In this document: one piece after another, positions 33,285-44,314 of the stretch
How the letters are laid out: every line of letters begins with the position of its first letter
How positions within the stretch are numbered: the stretch's first letter is position 1
Assembly (NCBI GenBank): GCA_036346255.1
Contig: CM070632.1
Coordinates: 26,376,657 to 26,440,656 of the forward strand
Origin: Ampelocalamus luodianensis
Lineage: Eukaryota; Streptophyta; Magnoliopsida; Poales; Poaceae
Direction of reading: 5' to 3'
Length of the DNA: 64,000 nt
Translations under genes and position numbers: made by a program
The notes under the pieces: model-generated
The model's input: only the letters and a program-made list of their open reading frames with translations
Databases searched by the model: none
What the model was told of the DNA's origin: nothing

Positions 33285-36200
33285 TTCTAGATAATACAGT
33301 TTATAATCTGAATAATTTTGCTGATAGTATTTGAACGCCATTTTGCTATCCGGTAATCAATGCTGCCCAAATTAGAGGTTTATGGGTACATTGTTGATTT
33401 GCCTACAATCTTATCTCGCTGGGCAACTAATTTAGCTCCTGAAAGCCCATTTTTAGCTAATTGTCCACAGCAAACGTCAAAGATGGTCTGATATTTCCAA
33501 CCATTGCCTACCAAAGCAAAACATGTTTATTTAGCTACCAATTTGCTGCCCATACATATATTCCCCTATGATGTCTCCTCTAATGCAGTTTAGTTTACTT
33601 CCCGTCTGCTTATTTACAGTCTTAGATCCTTAGATTTTTCTCTCGAGACATATACATACACAACTATTTATTTTCATACGGCATGACGCGGGGCTCAGAT
33701 AGTATATAGAAAGAGCTAGCAGCAGAGGTTAGCTCGGATTGATGGTACTGAAAGAAATACAGTAGTTGAACATAACTAAATGCAAGTAGATAGCAGTTCG
33801 TGGCGTGGCATTCGATTGGCTCAGTTCAAGTTTCACATATCATGGATTAATTTTGCAAGATTGCTCACGTCACTAGATGGTTCTTTTCAATTTGCTCCTG
33901 TGATCTATTGCCTATTTATGCTTCAAACTTGATGTGGATTGAATAAGAATAAATTTTGTAGGTTGTTCGATCTTTTATGATGAAGCTTTGTATGAATATT
34001 AATTGCATGCCGTTCCCTATTAACTTATTAAGTATTTATGTACTCACGGCTTTAAATATTATTGCTCAGTTGAAGAAGAATCAGTTACTCAATAGTTCTA
34101 TGATGAGAGGTTCTTTGAAGACTTTGCGAACTAGAATGTGCTTTCCACTCGATTGTCTGTAGACATGTCGAATAACCACCACAAGTTTATTTTCTCCTAC
34201 AAGAGTTTCATTTGTTTCTTTAGCGCTGCGCGGCAAATTAAGTAAACGTTGATCATAATGTCTAGTTATTATTATTTATTGTTGTTTTTCTAGCTTTTTA
34301 GTTAAATCGTTTAATAGATGATATTTCATCGATGTTTTACTGTGTGAGCTAGCTACTGATTATCGGACTAGTTCAGAATACATAAAGGGTTTCAGATGTG
34401 TTAATCTGGGTCCCGACACTTCCAGAGACACTGTAGAACATCTATGTGAGTCGTTTATTACTTGCAATCCTATGATCCACAATTAAAGGTATCTATGCAA
34501 ATGTACTTAAACTGTTGGTCACGTATTAACTTAAAGATACGGAGGAACCTAGAAAAGTAATTTCATATCATTATCAAATTAGAAGGAGAAGGGTAAGAAG
34601 GTAAGAACACATGTCCCTCTAATCGTGCAAATCCTAGTGATTATCACATGCAAATTGTAATTTTCTTTTCCATGGGTGGCGCATAAGGTTGTCAATACGT
34701 TTCAGCCGTGCAGCGCGAGGGCAACACACATTGTGCCTGTGCCCAGCTAGCTCAGGTGGAACCGGTCGATGGAGGGATGGTGAGGCGAGTTGTGGACGCT
34801 GGGATGGCCGCACAGGGAGGCCAGGTGGTGTGGCAGCGGCCAGAGGTTGGTAGCTGATTGAGTAATTAATCAAGAAGATCTATCCTTTAGTTCAACAATC
34901 GCATCAAGCTGATTTTGTGATTGTGAGATGAATCTTGGATGTTATGAAATGTCAATTTTGAGATAATTTCTTATGAGATCCGATGAAAAAAAATAATGGG
35001 TTAGCCCGCAATGCAGTGAGTAACTTAACACTAAACTAAGTAATTCAACACGAATTACATAATTATCAGGATTGAGTAACCCAACATCAGACTAAGTAAC
35101 TAAATATGGATTACATAGTTTTCCCAGGACTTACGAATTGTTACAGGGTAGACGATTACACAATAGTCTAATATACTCTTATCATGCATGGATCTGACTC
35201 CTGGTCCGTAGGGGAGGCAAAGGGAGGTCTGGAAGATGACGGTGGAGAAGGGGTAGGGAGGAGGGTGCCGCTGATCCAAGTTGGTTTGGAGGAGCACCGC
35301 GGAGGAGAAGACGGAGACGACGAGCAACAGCCAAGGGTTAGGGTGAACATACATTGTCAAGTTAAAGAACAATCACTATATTACCCATGTTTACAAAGTT
35401 TCCTCTTCCTAAGTTGCCCCTTTCAAATCAACGGTTGATTTTTTTTAGAGAGAAGGTACCTCGGTTACCTTCCAAGCACCCGACAAAATTATGGTCATGA
35501 AGTATTTTATTCACTCCGCCCCTCGTCATATTTTTATTTCAGATCTACTCATGTACAACACTGTTCTAATTGAGGATGCAGTTCCTAAGCGGACCTCTTG
35601 GTTACCTCCACTTTGAGCACTAAACTTATTGACTCCTGAATTTGACCCATCATATAATTTTATTATCGACCAAATTGATTCAATACATCAGACAATAGTA
35701 TTTCATTTCCATCATGTTTCAGCAGATGTTCGTATCATCATTGCTGAAACAACTATTAATTTGCGTTATTCCTTAATTTCTCCCACTGTTCCTCTCAGGC
35801 AGCGAATGAATGAAAATCTTTTTTCACACTGAGGACGAACACATGAGCACATCCACAGAACCCTGTGGGTTGCTGCTCTTGCCGCACGGCTGGCACTTCT
35901 CTTATCCTTGTTGCTGGATTAAACGAAGTTACCTGTCCTTTCCGTATGCCTCCCAAACCCACATGTCATCTTTTCTCCTTGATGAAAATGAAAATTCAGA
36001 GAGGCATGTCATTGTACCTTTGTATGTGGTGTCTATCCATATTGTATCTTTGTTAACTTCCATGTTTTTCTGAGGCACAAGCTACTACATATATGCCTTA
36101 TGATTACATTGGATATGTACCATTGATCTTGTCATAAAACGGCTAAGAGTTACTTAGGAGGCACCATGGAGGTAAGAGTGAACAAAGGGAGCCAAGAAAG

Positions 36201-37522
36201 AAACTAAGGTAGAGTCGGAAGCAGAGAACGAATCGAGAGCTATATAGTCTCAAAAGGTTGGTTCCAATCGATGAAACAAGGAGGTATGAGCTAGTAGTAG
36301 TTGAACTGTATTGAACGCGATATTTGACGCGTCGAGCCAACAACACAAATACTTTACTGGGCAAACGTAAATGCAATGGCACAGTATCAGTGACAGTAAA
36401 TCCGTATCCAAATCAGTAAGTCTGGAAACCAATTGACGATGTGTGTTTGATTAAGCTTCATTGGTTTTGATGGTGCCCCACATAACTTTTCATGTTGCCC
36501 CACATAACTTATTTTCGAGATCTGCTCCTTTGTTAGGAGCCGACCGTAGGGATCAACAAGAGCACTTATTTAAGATAACAGATATCTCATCTATCTTTTC
36601 CTGAAGCCTGCTAAGTCGATTATGTAGTTGCCTCTTCGTACAGATGAAAACTTCTTGCTGGAGTACTTGAATGCAAAATTAACATGCATAGTTTTCAGTG
36701 TAAAATACTAGCATTACTTTGTAACAAAATTACAGAAATGTGATAAAATTATGTATGGAACGATGCATCTTGCAGCAAGAAAAGAAATGCATTTTCCATA
36801 ACTGCTCTGTCCGTGGTGGTTTGATTGCAAAAGCATTGAGGTTGTTTGGATGTATTTTAGAAATGCATTTGCCATAAGTTCTCTGGTTATAAAGAAAATA
36901 TATTGTTGATTCAACTTATGATGCGCTATTTTCTGTTTTGCAGTTTAAGGTTTGGTTGGAGCTAATCATGGTTATCGAGGTTCTCACTCAGTGGTCACGG
37001 CAATATTAGTGCCAGAGTCCTTTTTAACAAGGAGAGAACTACTTACTATCACCGTGATCTCTATCTGGTAGTTGAGCTGTATGGAATTCATTGCGTTAGC
37101 TTATTAGTGTATAGTGCCGTATTTCATGTACATAAGTTTCATGTGTTCATGTTGATATTTTAGTGATGATTGATGAGTGTATGGGACTTGCAAACCAGCA
37201 AGAGTCTTGAGATGTATTCCTTGCACAAAGATAAATAAAACTCTTATTGACATCATTTGTTTTCGAATGAAAAGGTATATACATAAGATTGCTTGAGTGC
37301 ATGTGTAACAAGAGGGTATCTTGATAATCTTGTGTGAGTTATTGTTTATTTGTTGTATTAATTATGCACTGTAATAATTGTTCATTGTGATTATTGATTG
37401 TAATTATTTCTGTAATAATTGTTTGCTGTAATAAATATTTATTGCAATTATTTCTGCAATAATTGTTTGTCGTAATAATTATTTACTGTTGATTGTCATT
37501 AATTACATTAATTATGGTCAAT
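33285..37522. other. Long stretch without a recognised gene
   Basis: Most of it is AT-rich and intron- or intergenic-like. Smaller observations: 34310-34440 resembles 18145-18240; 34640-34860 is GC-richer with a short minus-strand open frame; 35010-35115 has three near-copies of 'gtaac(t)...aca(t)...cta(a)agtaa'; 35185-35345 is purine-rich. None of these has recognisable domains. Confidence 0.4.
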
Positions 37523-37655
37523 TTGTCGTTAACTACCGTTAGTTGTCGTCAAATATCGTTAGTTATAGTCACTTGTCGTGAACTATCGCTAGTTGTCGTC
37601 AAATGTCGTTAGTTATTATCACTTGTCGTTAACTTCCCTTAGTTGTCGTCAAATT
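37523..37655. repeat. 50-bp tandem repeat next to the CACTA end
   Basis: The unit begins ttgtcgttaactaccgttag and contains 'gtcgtcaaat'. Copies begin at 37523, 37573 and 37623, exactly 50 bp apart, with the third cut short. The preceding 37365-37500 is an irregular array of 'gtaataattgttt' units. Confidence 0.85.
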
Positions 37656-37789
37656 CATTATAATAATTATTTGTTGTAATAAATGTTTATTAGTCGTTGT
37701 TAATAATCGTCAATTATCGTTAAACGTTGTTAATTGTGTTAAACGATAACAAATAAGCCATTACTGTCCTCAGGCACTACTACAAAAAG

Positions 37790-38130
37790 AGTTATACTAG
37801 ACACCTCATCACAGACAGTTCCCCGAAACTATCATTATTAAATACAATCACAGACGGGTTTTGGTTTAGCGCACATTTGTGTTACTGTCTACGCTAAAAA
37901 CCGTCCATGAAGAGGTAATATCACAGACGGTTCATGTTGAAAACCGTCTATGAAGTAACACAGACGGTTCTTAAAAAGAACTATTTGTGTTATTACTAAA
38001 TATCAGAGATGATTTTAAAATATAACCGTCTATGATAATTCATAGATGGTTCTTAACAAGAACCGTCTGTAATAATTTTGTATAACAGACGGTTTGTGGT
38101 TGGAAGTATATGTGATATGTTTAATGTCAC
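37790..38130. repeat. CACTA left subterminal palindromic repeats
   Basis: Six or more copies of (a)tcacagacggtt and its complement occur, many paired head to head over 30-45 bp so that each pair can form a hairpin. In CACTA elements such subterminal repeats bind the TNPA-like protein and are needed in cis for transposition. Confidence 0.85.
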
Positions 38131-38419
38131 TTCGGCTCCCACGCCGACGTTACTCCTTGTTTTATAAGAGATCATCCGCCACCGTACTCCTCACACATCG
38201 CTCTACTCTCAAGCACAAATGAGATCATCCACCATCATACTCCTCATACATCGCTCTACTCTCAAGCACAAATGAAATGGCTCCCTACTCTTCTCCCCTG
38301 ACACCGGCATTGATGGCCTACCTGGCCATCCTGTACAAGCACCTCGCCGGTCGTACGCTAGTGGAAGCCGCGCATTGACACTGTGCTAATAGTCATGGCC
38401 TCCCTCCTCCGTCGGAGGT

Positions 38420-38818
38420 ATGCTGGGACACGTGGCGATGATGTTCCGCCATCTTGACGACCTCCTCCGCCGTATCTTTCGGCTGGTCTGCAGCTTCCAG
38501 CGAGCTAACCTCGCCATTGGTGTAGTCCTCGAGCATGACATCGCACGTCTGCAGGAGGATTACTGTCGCTTGGAATGCAACATAGAGGTAGCGAGCGACC
38601 GAGTCGACCAAGCTGAGACTCCTCAAGCAATAGAAGAGGGCCTATGGGCGCTTTTCTACTTGGCTCCTCAGAAGGATTTTCTTTGGGCGACTATCGAACG
38701 ATCACGTCAACGGTTGGAAGTGTTTCAGGCTACCTGCGCTGATCCTGAACCCTCCGATGCCGACGACGTCGCCTATGAAGCTTTGATAACGGAGATAGCA
38801 AGCTACTTGGGCCACTAG
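38420..38818 (+). CDS. Hypothetical protein, 132 aa, inside the CACTA left arm
   Basis: The frame starts MLGHVAMMFRHLDDLLRRIF and ends with an acidic C-terminal segment (DPEPSDADDVAYEAL). It is predicted to be mostly helical, with heptad-like runs around residues 35-100 (HDIARLQEDYCRLE, then TIERSRQRLEVFQ). It has one frame without stops, GC content above its surroundings, and subterminal palindromes on both sides. A shorter upstream frame at 38277-38379 (starting MAPYSSPLT) is in another phase, so an exon or frameshift could extend it. I do not recognise the family; it may be a CACTA accessory protein or a captured gene piece. Confidence 0.4.
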   Translation: MLGHVAMMFRHLDDLLRRIFRLVCSFQRANLAIGVVLEHDIARLQEDYCRLECNIEVASDRVDQAETPQAIEEGLWALFYLAPQKDFLWATIERSRQRLEVFQATCADPEPSDADDVAYEALITEIASYLGH

Positions 38819-38919
38819 AAAAACTTTATCTTTTATTATTTATACTTTTTGTAAGAAGCCACTCGCGACGCTATTTGAAGTTAAGTTACTATCTATGTTG
38901 AACATGTTTATGGAATATG

Positions 38920-39125
38920 TATCACAAACGGTTATAAAATACAACTGTCTGTGATCTAACTATCATAAATGGTTATTAAAAAGAACTGTCTATGATATCT
39001 AATTATCACAGATGGTTATTAAAAAGAATCGTCTGTGGTATGTATCGCAGATGGTTATTAACAAGAACCGTCTGTGGTATGTATCGCAGATGGTTATTAA
39101 CAAGAACCGTCTGTGATATGTTCAA
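38920..39125. repeat. CACTA subterminal palindromes, second cluster
   Basis: Five consecutive hairpin units of 36-45 bp, each atc(a/g)cagatggttattaa-aagaaccgtctgtgatat. The last two (near 39040-39120) are almost identical to each other. Confidence 0.85.
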
Positions 39126-39907
39126 CCACTTCAGCTCCCGCGCGATGCGTCTCTTCGTCTCGCATGCCATCGTATATAACCGATGCGTCTCTTTGTCTCC
39201 TCCAACGTTACAATACATCTCTTCGTCTCAGTTTATGATATGTTTTAAAAGAATGATAATGTCTTTTTCGCACCCCCATAAACAATCAGTACAATTAAAA
39301 AAAACTCACTACGGTATTGAAAACTCACGGACCATACGTCGCGCGCCACGGTGAGCACACGGAGCATGACAGCGAGGACCAAGACGAGGAGGTCGGCGAT
39401 CAATGTCGCTCTTTCTCACGATGTCGTCGTCAACATCGTTGGCCTCGTGGCCGGAAGCTCTCCTCAGCCCATGGCTGACCTCTGCAGCCTACGAGCCACG
39501 TATGTATTTATATTATTATATACCTACAAAAATATGTACAACTGTTTGTTGTGGAAACCAATCCATGCATGCATACATGTTAGCCTTTTAATTTGACTAG
39601 AGAAACCAATCTGATCACTGCCTTGATATGACCACGCACTACGGCACACTCCGATGGTGGAATTCCGACCGGTAGGAGTATTATGCAAGGTAGTCGAAAA
39701 CAAGTTGAGTAAATCATCTGGTGCTCTTAACTTGTACCTCCTCGAAAAACCCATCTACTATCGTCGAACACTGATCGATCCTATCGACTAGTGCCTAGAT
39801 CGTTCCATCCATATGAACCAATCTAGGTTATCAGACCAAACCAGTAATAGATCCAATCTACCACTGCCACATATCAAGTATATGCGACTGATTTATGTCA
39901 AAAACTA

Positions 39908-41586
39908 TGTAGGATGGCTCGAAAACCACCGAAGGGATACGGGTAGGCTACGATAGCGACAATTCAAAAAATTCTACCACGTAAACCAGGATGCCAAGAA
40001 AGTAGATGATCACAGATCGTTACCACCAGACGTGCAATGTAGCAGAAGGAGAGTCAGAGCATCCTGGTGCAACAAAGAGCACGTCGATGTAGTGGTCGTA
40101 GTCGATCGTCCACCGCCCCCACGAGTCGATTGTCTCCTCCAGCAATCTCTGAAGTTCCTTGTGATGATTGTGGATCGTCCTCAAGCGCAACAGCAACCGC
40201 AACAGTGTCTCTACAGTATCCACACGTCCAGGGAAGGAACAACTGGACGTTGGTGTGCTAACACCAAGTCGCATGGTGGGGCTCTCTCAGGAAGATGGCG
40301 GCTAGGGTTTTGGTAGAGTGACTCACATCGCTCGCATGACCCCAATAGCCTCAAGCATCTCTTTATATTGTGCCCATGACGGATCCTATTCGAACTCATT
40401 TTGTTCTAACCCGTTATGTGTGTGACCCATTAGGTTTATACGTAGTCGGATGTGACTCGGAAACCCTTTTCCGACCACGAGTCGTAGCGGTGTCTAGCAG
40501 GACATAACGATTCACGAATACACACAAATTATATCAGACGGACCTTAATGCAATATGATCTATGACCAGGTCCTCATCACTTACGACTAGCTCGTATCTC
40601 GTCATGACCAGTCCGTATTTAAGTACGATCAGTTCGTAACTCCTTACAACCAGCTAGTACTTAAGTACGACCAATCTGAAACTATGTATGACCAGTTCAT
40701 ATTTAGTCTCGACCAGTTCGTAACTCCTTATGACCAGGTTTTGACCACTCTGTGATTACGTTTGACCAGTCTATGACCAGCTTGTATCTCATATGACCAG
40801 TCTGTAACTGATCGAACTAAGCGACCTACTAGTGTATTCTTCCTTTGCCTCACGATATCTGGTTTGAACTCCAAGTGAGATATATATGTCATCCATGGAC
40901 TGTTCAATACTTTCTCGATCGAGTATCGGATAACCTTATGTAGTCGAACTCTTCGACCACGAGTGGCATGGCCATACACTCTCTTTATCCGACCACTTTG
41001 AGGGGCCCAGAGATATCTCTCATGTTATGTTAGGAGGGGCAAATCCTATATCTGACCAGTCACATCCCTCCACATGTTTTATAGCATACCCGAAAGGTAC
41101 CTTTATAACTACCTAGTTATGAGTAGCGTTTGGCACCCCCTAAGAGTGCTATTACACATGTAGGGAACCATGCTAAACTCAGGTCTAAGGATTATACATC
41201 ATTGTTGCTTGAGACCAACTAATGACACATAGAATCGTAACAATCTCAGTAGTGTCTCAAGGTGGGTCTATCTAACCCTATGTTCTCTAACATGTGTTCA
41301 CATTATTGATTCGATATCCCTATATCCATGATCGGTGAAACATGATCACCAATCAATACATGTGATGATCGTAGAGTCACTGGTGTTCCGACCAGTGACA
41401 TCCGACCAGGGATACCATTTATAACGACATCATATAAGTTAAAGAGCTTCACCAACAAGTCACATATTTGTTAATCTTTATAACCAATGATTCATCCAAG
41501 GAATAGAATAATATTTATTTAATAACTCATAAATATAAACGTGATACAATCATCTCTATGATTGCCTCTAGGGCATATCACTAACA
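39908..41586 (-). repeat. Copia LTR inserted in the F-box-like gene (left end uncertain)
   Basis: On the minus strand it starts TGTTAGTGATATGCCCTAGA at 41586, a start resembling Angela/WIS-like Copia LTRs, and continues through a TATA region ('gggcacaatataaagagatg' at 40380-40360). A possible end is at 39908 (tgtaggatgg on the plus strand) but the bases before it do not match the five after 41586 (ggtcg), so target duplication is not shown. No internal coding is present, hence a solo LTR is likely. Confidence 0.55.
40555..40815. repeat. Irregular repeats of tacgaccagttcgta
   Basis: Ten or more units of 20-32 bp, built on 'tatgaccag(t/c)' and 'tcgtaactcctta', fill this stretch of the LTR. The core gaccag/ctggtc recalls the minisatellite at 14220-14522 in an otherwise different LTR. 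Confidence 0.7.
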
Positions 41587-41878
41587 GGTCGAGGGCGAGC
41601 CGGCCGGCGGTGTGTGCGAGATGGCCAAGAGGACCAACCAAGAGTGCAGGCGGTGTCAGAGGCTCGCTACGGACATGGTCGAGGTGGCGATGTGGAAGAA
41701 GATGGTTGGGCCACCAGGTCCGGTGTGGGCGTTGTCGGAGGACGGCCACCGGTGCATTAGCACCGGCTGTGACGTGATGCAAGGTTGGGATGACTACGTC
41801 ATTTTCTGCAGCGACGATTGTAGGATTAGGCATGAGTACGTCGAGTTTTTTGCACAGGTGTTCAACTACTTGTCGTAA

Positions 41879-42189
41879 AATTAGCGGTTTTAGCAAATAT
41901 TCAGGTACAATTTCAGCTGTGTAATAATCATAGCTAAAGCATATTGTCGTAATATTAGCAGTTTTAGCATAGATTTAGCAAATATTCAGATATAATTCCT
42001 CGCCAATTTTGTCAATATTCTACACTAATTATATTAGCGGATTTAGCATAGTTTTAACTGAACTACACAATTTAAACTAAAATGAACTTGAAATGAACAA
42101 AGTCTATTTTGCATACAACTACAGAAAACTAGCTACTTCACAAATATGCCATAAATTACAACAATGATACACACACAATCTTCTCCAGC
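41879..42189. other. No gene; AT-rich with 'ttagcggttttagca' repeats
   Basis: Three near-copies of 'tattagc(g/a)gttttagcata' occur at 41880, 41950 and 42030. It is the downstream flank of the F-box-like last exon. Confidence 0.5.
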
Positions 42190-42610
42190 CACTTGATATG
42201 GTCCAGAATGAGCTCCATCTTCAACTCCAACATGTTTAGCCTCTACTCCGGCACAACTTCCATTCTCTGCTCCTGCCCAGAATCCATCATTTGCCCTGTA
42301 TTGTTGCGCTCCCTTACTCTATCCATGGTGTCTGCCCACTGGAAATATTGACATCCTCCAGCTATAGAACCGTAGAAACGCTAAAATAGCACACACATTT
42401 CATAGCTACTGGAGAAACATCCAAACCGCAAGAAATCAAACTCAAGTTTACTTACTGAGAAATAAGAATATTTGTAAAACACCCGACTAGTATTTCCCTC
42501 GGTGTCGGTGTAGAACACATTTGCTTGCACATGATAGTTAGGGCAATCCACCTGCCTAGTAGTGGCTAGCGCTAGGGCCCTCCGATTGGTGAGCTCGACG
42601 CCTCAGACAT
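42190..42610 (-). pseudogene. GRF-type zinc-finger protein remnant
   Basis: From an ATG at 42610 the minus strand reads MSEASSSPIGG, then after a one-base shift ALALATTRQVDCPNYHVQA and NTSRVFYKYSYFS up to a GTAAGT donor at 42455. The next exon starts after 42362 with GGCQYFQWADTMDRVRERN, a stop (TAG) near 42245, and a helical ELKMELILDHIKWLEK tail. CP...GRVFYKC...GC.(F/Y)F.W.D is the pattern of the GRF zinc finger, found in nucleic acid binding proteins and in many repetitive grass genes. Two zinc ligands appear lost (CPNYH for CPxC, FYKY for FYKC), the exon phases do not join, and there is a stop. Confidence 0.6.
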
Positions 42611-42739
42611 GGCCCTCACTCAAGAGGAGGAGATGAGGTGAGGTGAGACCAGAAGGAGAAAGAGCTGAGCTCAAGTACTAGAAGAAGATGAGAAAGCTCG
42701 GGATTGGCCCTACTTATGCTGGCGTGCGAACATTTTTCG

Positions 42740-43030
42740 GATATAGAACTATCACAGATTGTTTAGTGGAATAAACCATCTATGATATGTATCACAGACG
42801 GTTATAAACTACAACTGTCTGTGATATATAATTATCACAGACAGTTATTGTTAATAACTGTCTGTGATGTGTAATTATCACAGACGGTTATTAAGAAGAA
42901 CCGCTTGTGATATAAAATGATCATAGACGGTTATTAACAAGAACCATCTGTAATGTGTATTTATTATAGGCAGTTTGTAATTAGAACCGTCTGTGATGTG
43001 TATCACAGACTGTTATTAACAAGAACCATC
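42740..43030. repeat. CACTA subterminal palindromes, third cluster
   Basis: Seven hairpin units of atcacagacggttattaa...aaccgtctgtgatat form. The cluster begins with 'gaactatcacagattgtttagtggaa', which is similar to 63717-63745 (gaactatcataggcagtttagtggaa) at the other side of the transposon. Confidence 0.85.
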
Positions 43031-43481
43031 TCTGATAAGCGCAGCTGCTTTGAAGAAGATGGAGAGTACGCCTAAGAAAGCAACTAACCGACAACGAAGC
43101 ATGATTTTTTTTTCGAGAGTTCATCCACGTAGCATGAGGAGGATAAGACAACAGCCACGACCAACCTCATTGAACCTGACACACTCTCCTGACAGCCATG
43201 CTTCTTGAGCTCACAAGGGCTAGTCATACCGACTAGCTAGAGAATGCTAATGAAGTAAGAGTGTGCCTAGCCGGAATACAATCACGGTATGACCAGCCCC
43301 TGTGAATTCAAGAAGCATGGCTGTCAGGAGAGTGTGTCAGGTTCGATGAAGTAGGTTGTGGCTACCGTCTCATCACCTCATGCTGCGTGGACGACAACCA
43401 AAAAAAGATCATGCTTCGTGGAGGGCTTGGTTGCTTTCTTAGGTGTACTCGCCGTCTTCTTCAAAGCAGCCGCATCAGAGA
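43029..43481. repeat. Long inverted repeat, arms about 200 bp
   Basis: The left arm (43029-43231) and right arm (43285-43481) are reverse complements with some mismatches and small gaps, for example ctgacacactctcctgacag against ctgtcaggagagtgtgtcag. The loop is about 53 bp. Transcribed RNA would form a long hairpin. Confidence 0.88.
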
Positions 43482-43482
43482 C

Positions 43483-44130
43483 AAAGGAATACAAACCTTA
43501 GATCACCAAGAACAAATAGGTCTACAAGCATACTTAAAAATCTGTGGTGTTTCTTTTACCAAATGCGCCCTAGAGCCGGCCACCTCCTTCAAAGCAATCA
43601 CATATTAGAGATATTTCTCACTACATATAGATCTAGATATGAAGGTACGACTAGATATTTAATGGCACATATCACAGACGGTTATTGTTAAGAACCGTCT
43701 GTAATACCTATTATAGACGGTTTTGAATAAATACTACCTGTGATAATTCACAGACCATCGGTGAGGTCTCCGAATGTCACAGATGATTCTTATTAAGAAT
43801 CGTCTGTGACACTTATCACAGACAGTTCTTAAAAATAACCATCTGTGAAACCACCGAATATCACAGATGGTGGTTATTTAAAATCATCTATGATACGTAT
43901 CACAGACGGTTCTTTTTAAGAACGGTCTGTGATATGCACAATTAAATATCTAGTAGTCCTGACTCCCGACAGATCTATCTGTATTGAGATTTGTCTCTGA
44001 TATGCGGCTGCTTTGAAGGAGGTGGCTGGCTCTGGGGCGTTTGGTGAAAGAATTAAATATCGTAGATTTGCAAGTGTGCTTGTAGATCTATGTATTCTTG
44101 GTGATCTAAGGTTAGTATTTGCTTCTAATT
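43483..44130. repeat. Second long inverted repeat, loop of subterminal palindromes
   Basis: The left arm (about 43483-43680) and right arm (about 43925-44130) are reverse complements, for example 'ccttagatcaccaagaa' against 'ttcttggtgatctaagg', and 'ggccacctccttcaaagc' against 'gctttgaaggaggtggc'. The loop (43680-43925) is itself made of atcacagacggtt palindromes. The right arm ends close to the transposase start. Confidence 0.85.
43670..43940. repeat. CACTA subterminal palindromes, fourth cluster
   Basis: Six or more hairpin units with 'tatcacagacggttnttnttaagaaccgtctgtgata' lie in the loop of the second long inverted repeat, upstream of the transposase gene. Confidence 0.85.
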
Positions 44131-44314
44131 ATATGTGTTATAATCTAGAGAGATCGATGATGGCTAGGTTTATCATCCAAGGTGGTTATTGGCAGTTAAG
44201 ATTTACAATAGAACAATGAGCATCATGTATATATACATTGGCTTGTCCTGTATGTTTGGTCAATACGAAGAGTAGTTGCGTGCATTAATCTAATTTGTTA
44301 CGTGCGTAGCGCAG

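Larger units (their letters stand above)
39366..41878 (+). pseudogene. F-box-like gene, split and carried by the CACTA element
   Basis: The first part (39366-39499) starts MTARTKTRRSAIN and has LSHDVVVNIVGLVAG...MADLCSLRAT, like the F-box start of the large grass families related to At2g35280, and ends at a gtatgt donor. The last part (41587-41878) encodes ECRRCQRLATDMVEV, then a GDGH-like loop, then VIFCSDDCRIRHEYVEFF, matching the Cys-rich C-terminal region common in that family (C-x2-C and C-x3-C with RHEYV). Between them lies a Copia LTR that ends at the exon edge (41586). Middle exons are missing or hidden. F-box proteins normally recruit substrates to SCF ubiquitin ligases; this copy is probably dead. 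The family call rests on memory of motifs only. Confidence 0.5.

Noticed and set aside
37800..39125. Regularly spaced palindromes that recall a CRISPR array
   Set aside because: The units are CACTA subterminal repeats with variable spacing and no unique spacers, in a eukaryotic transposon.
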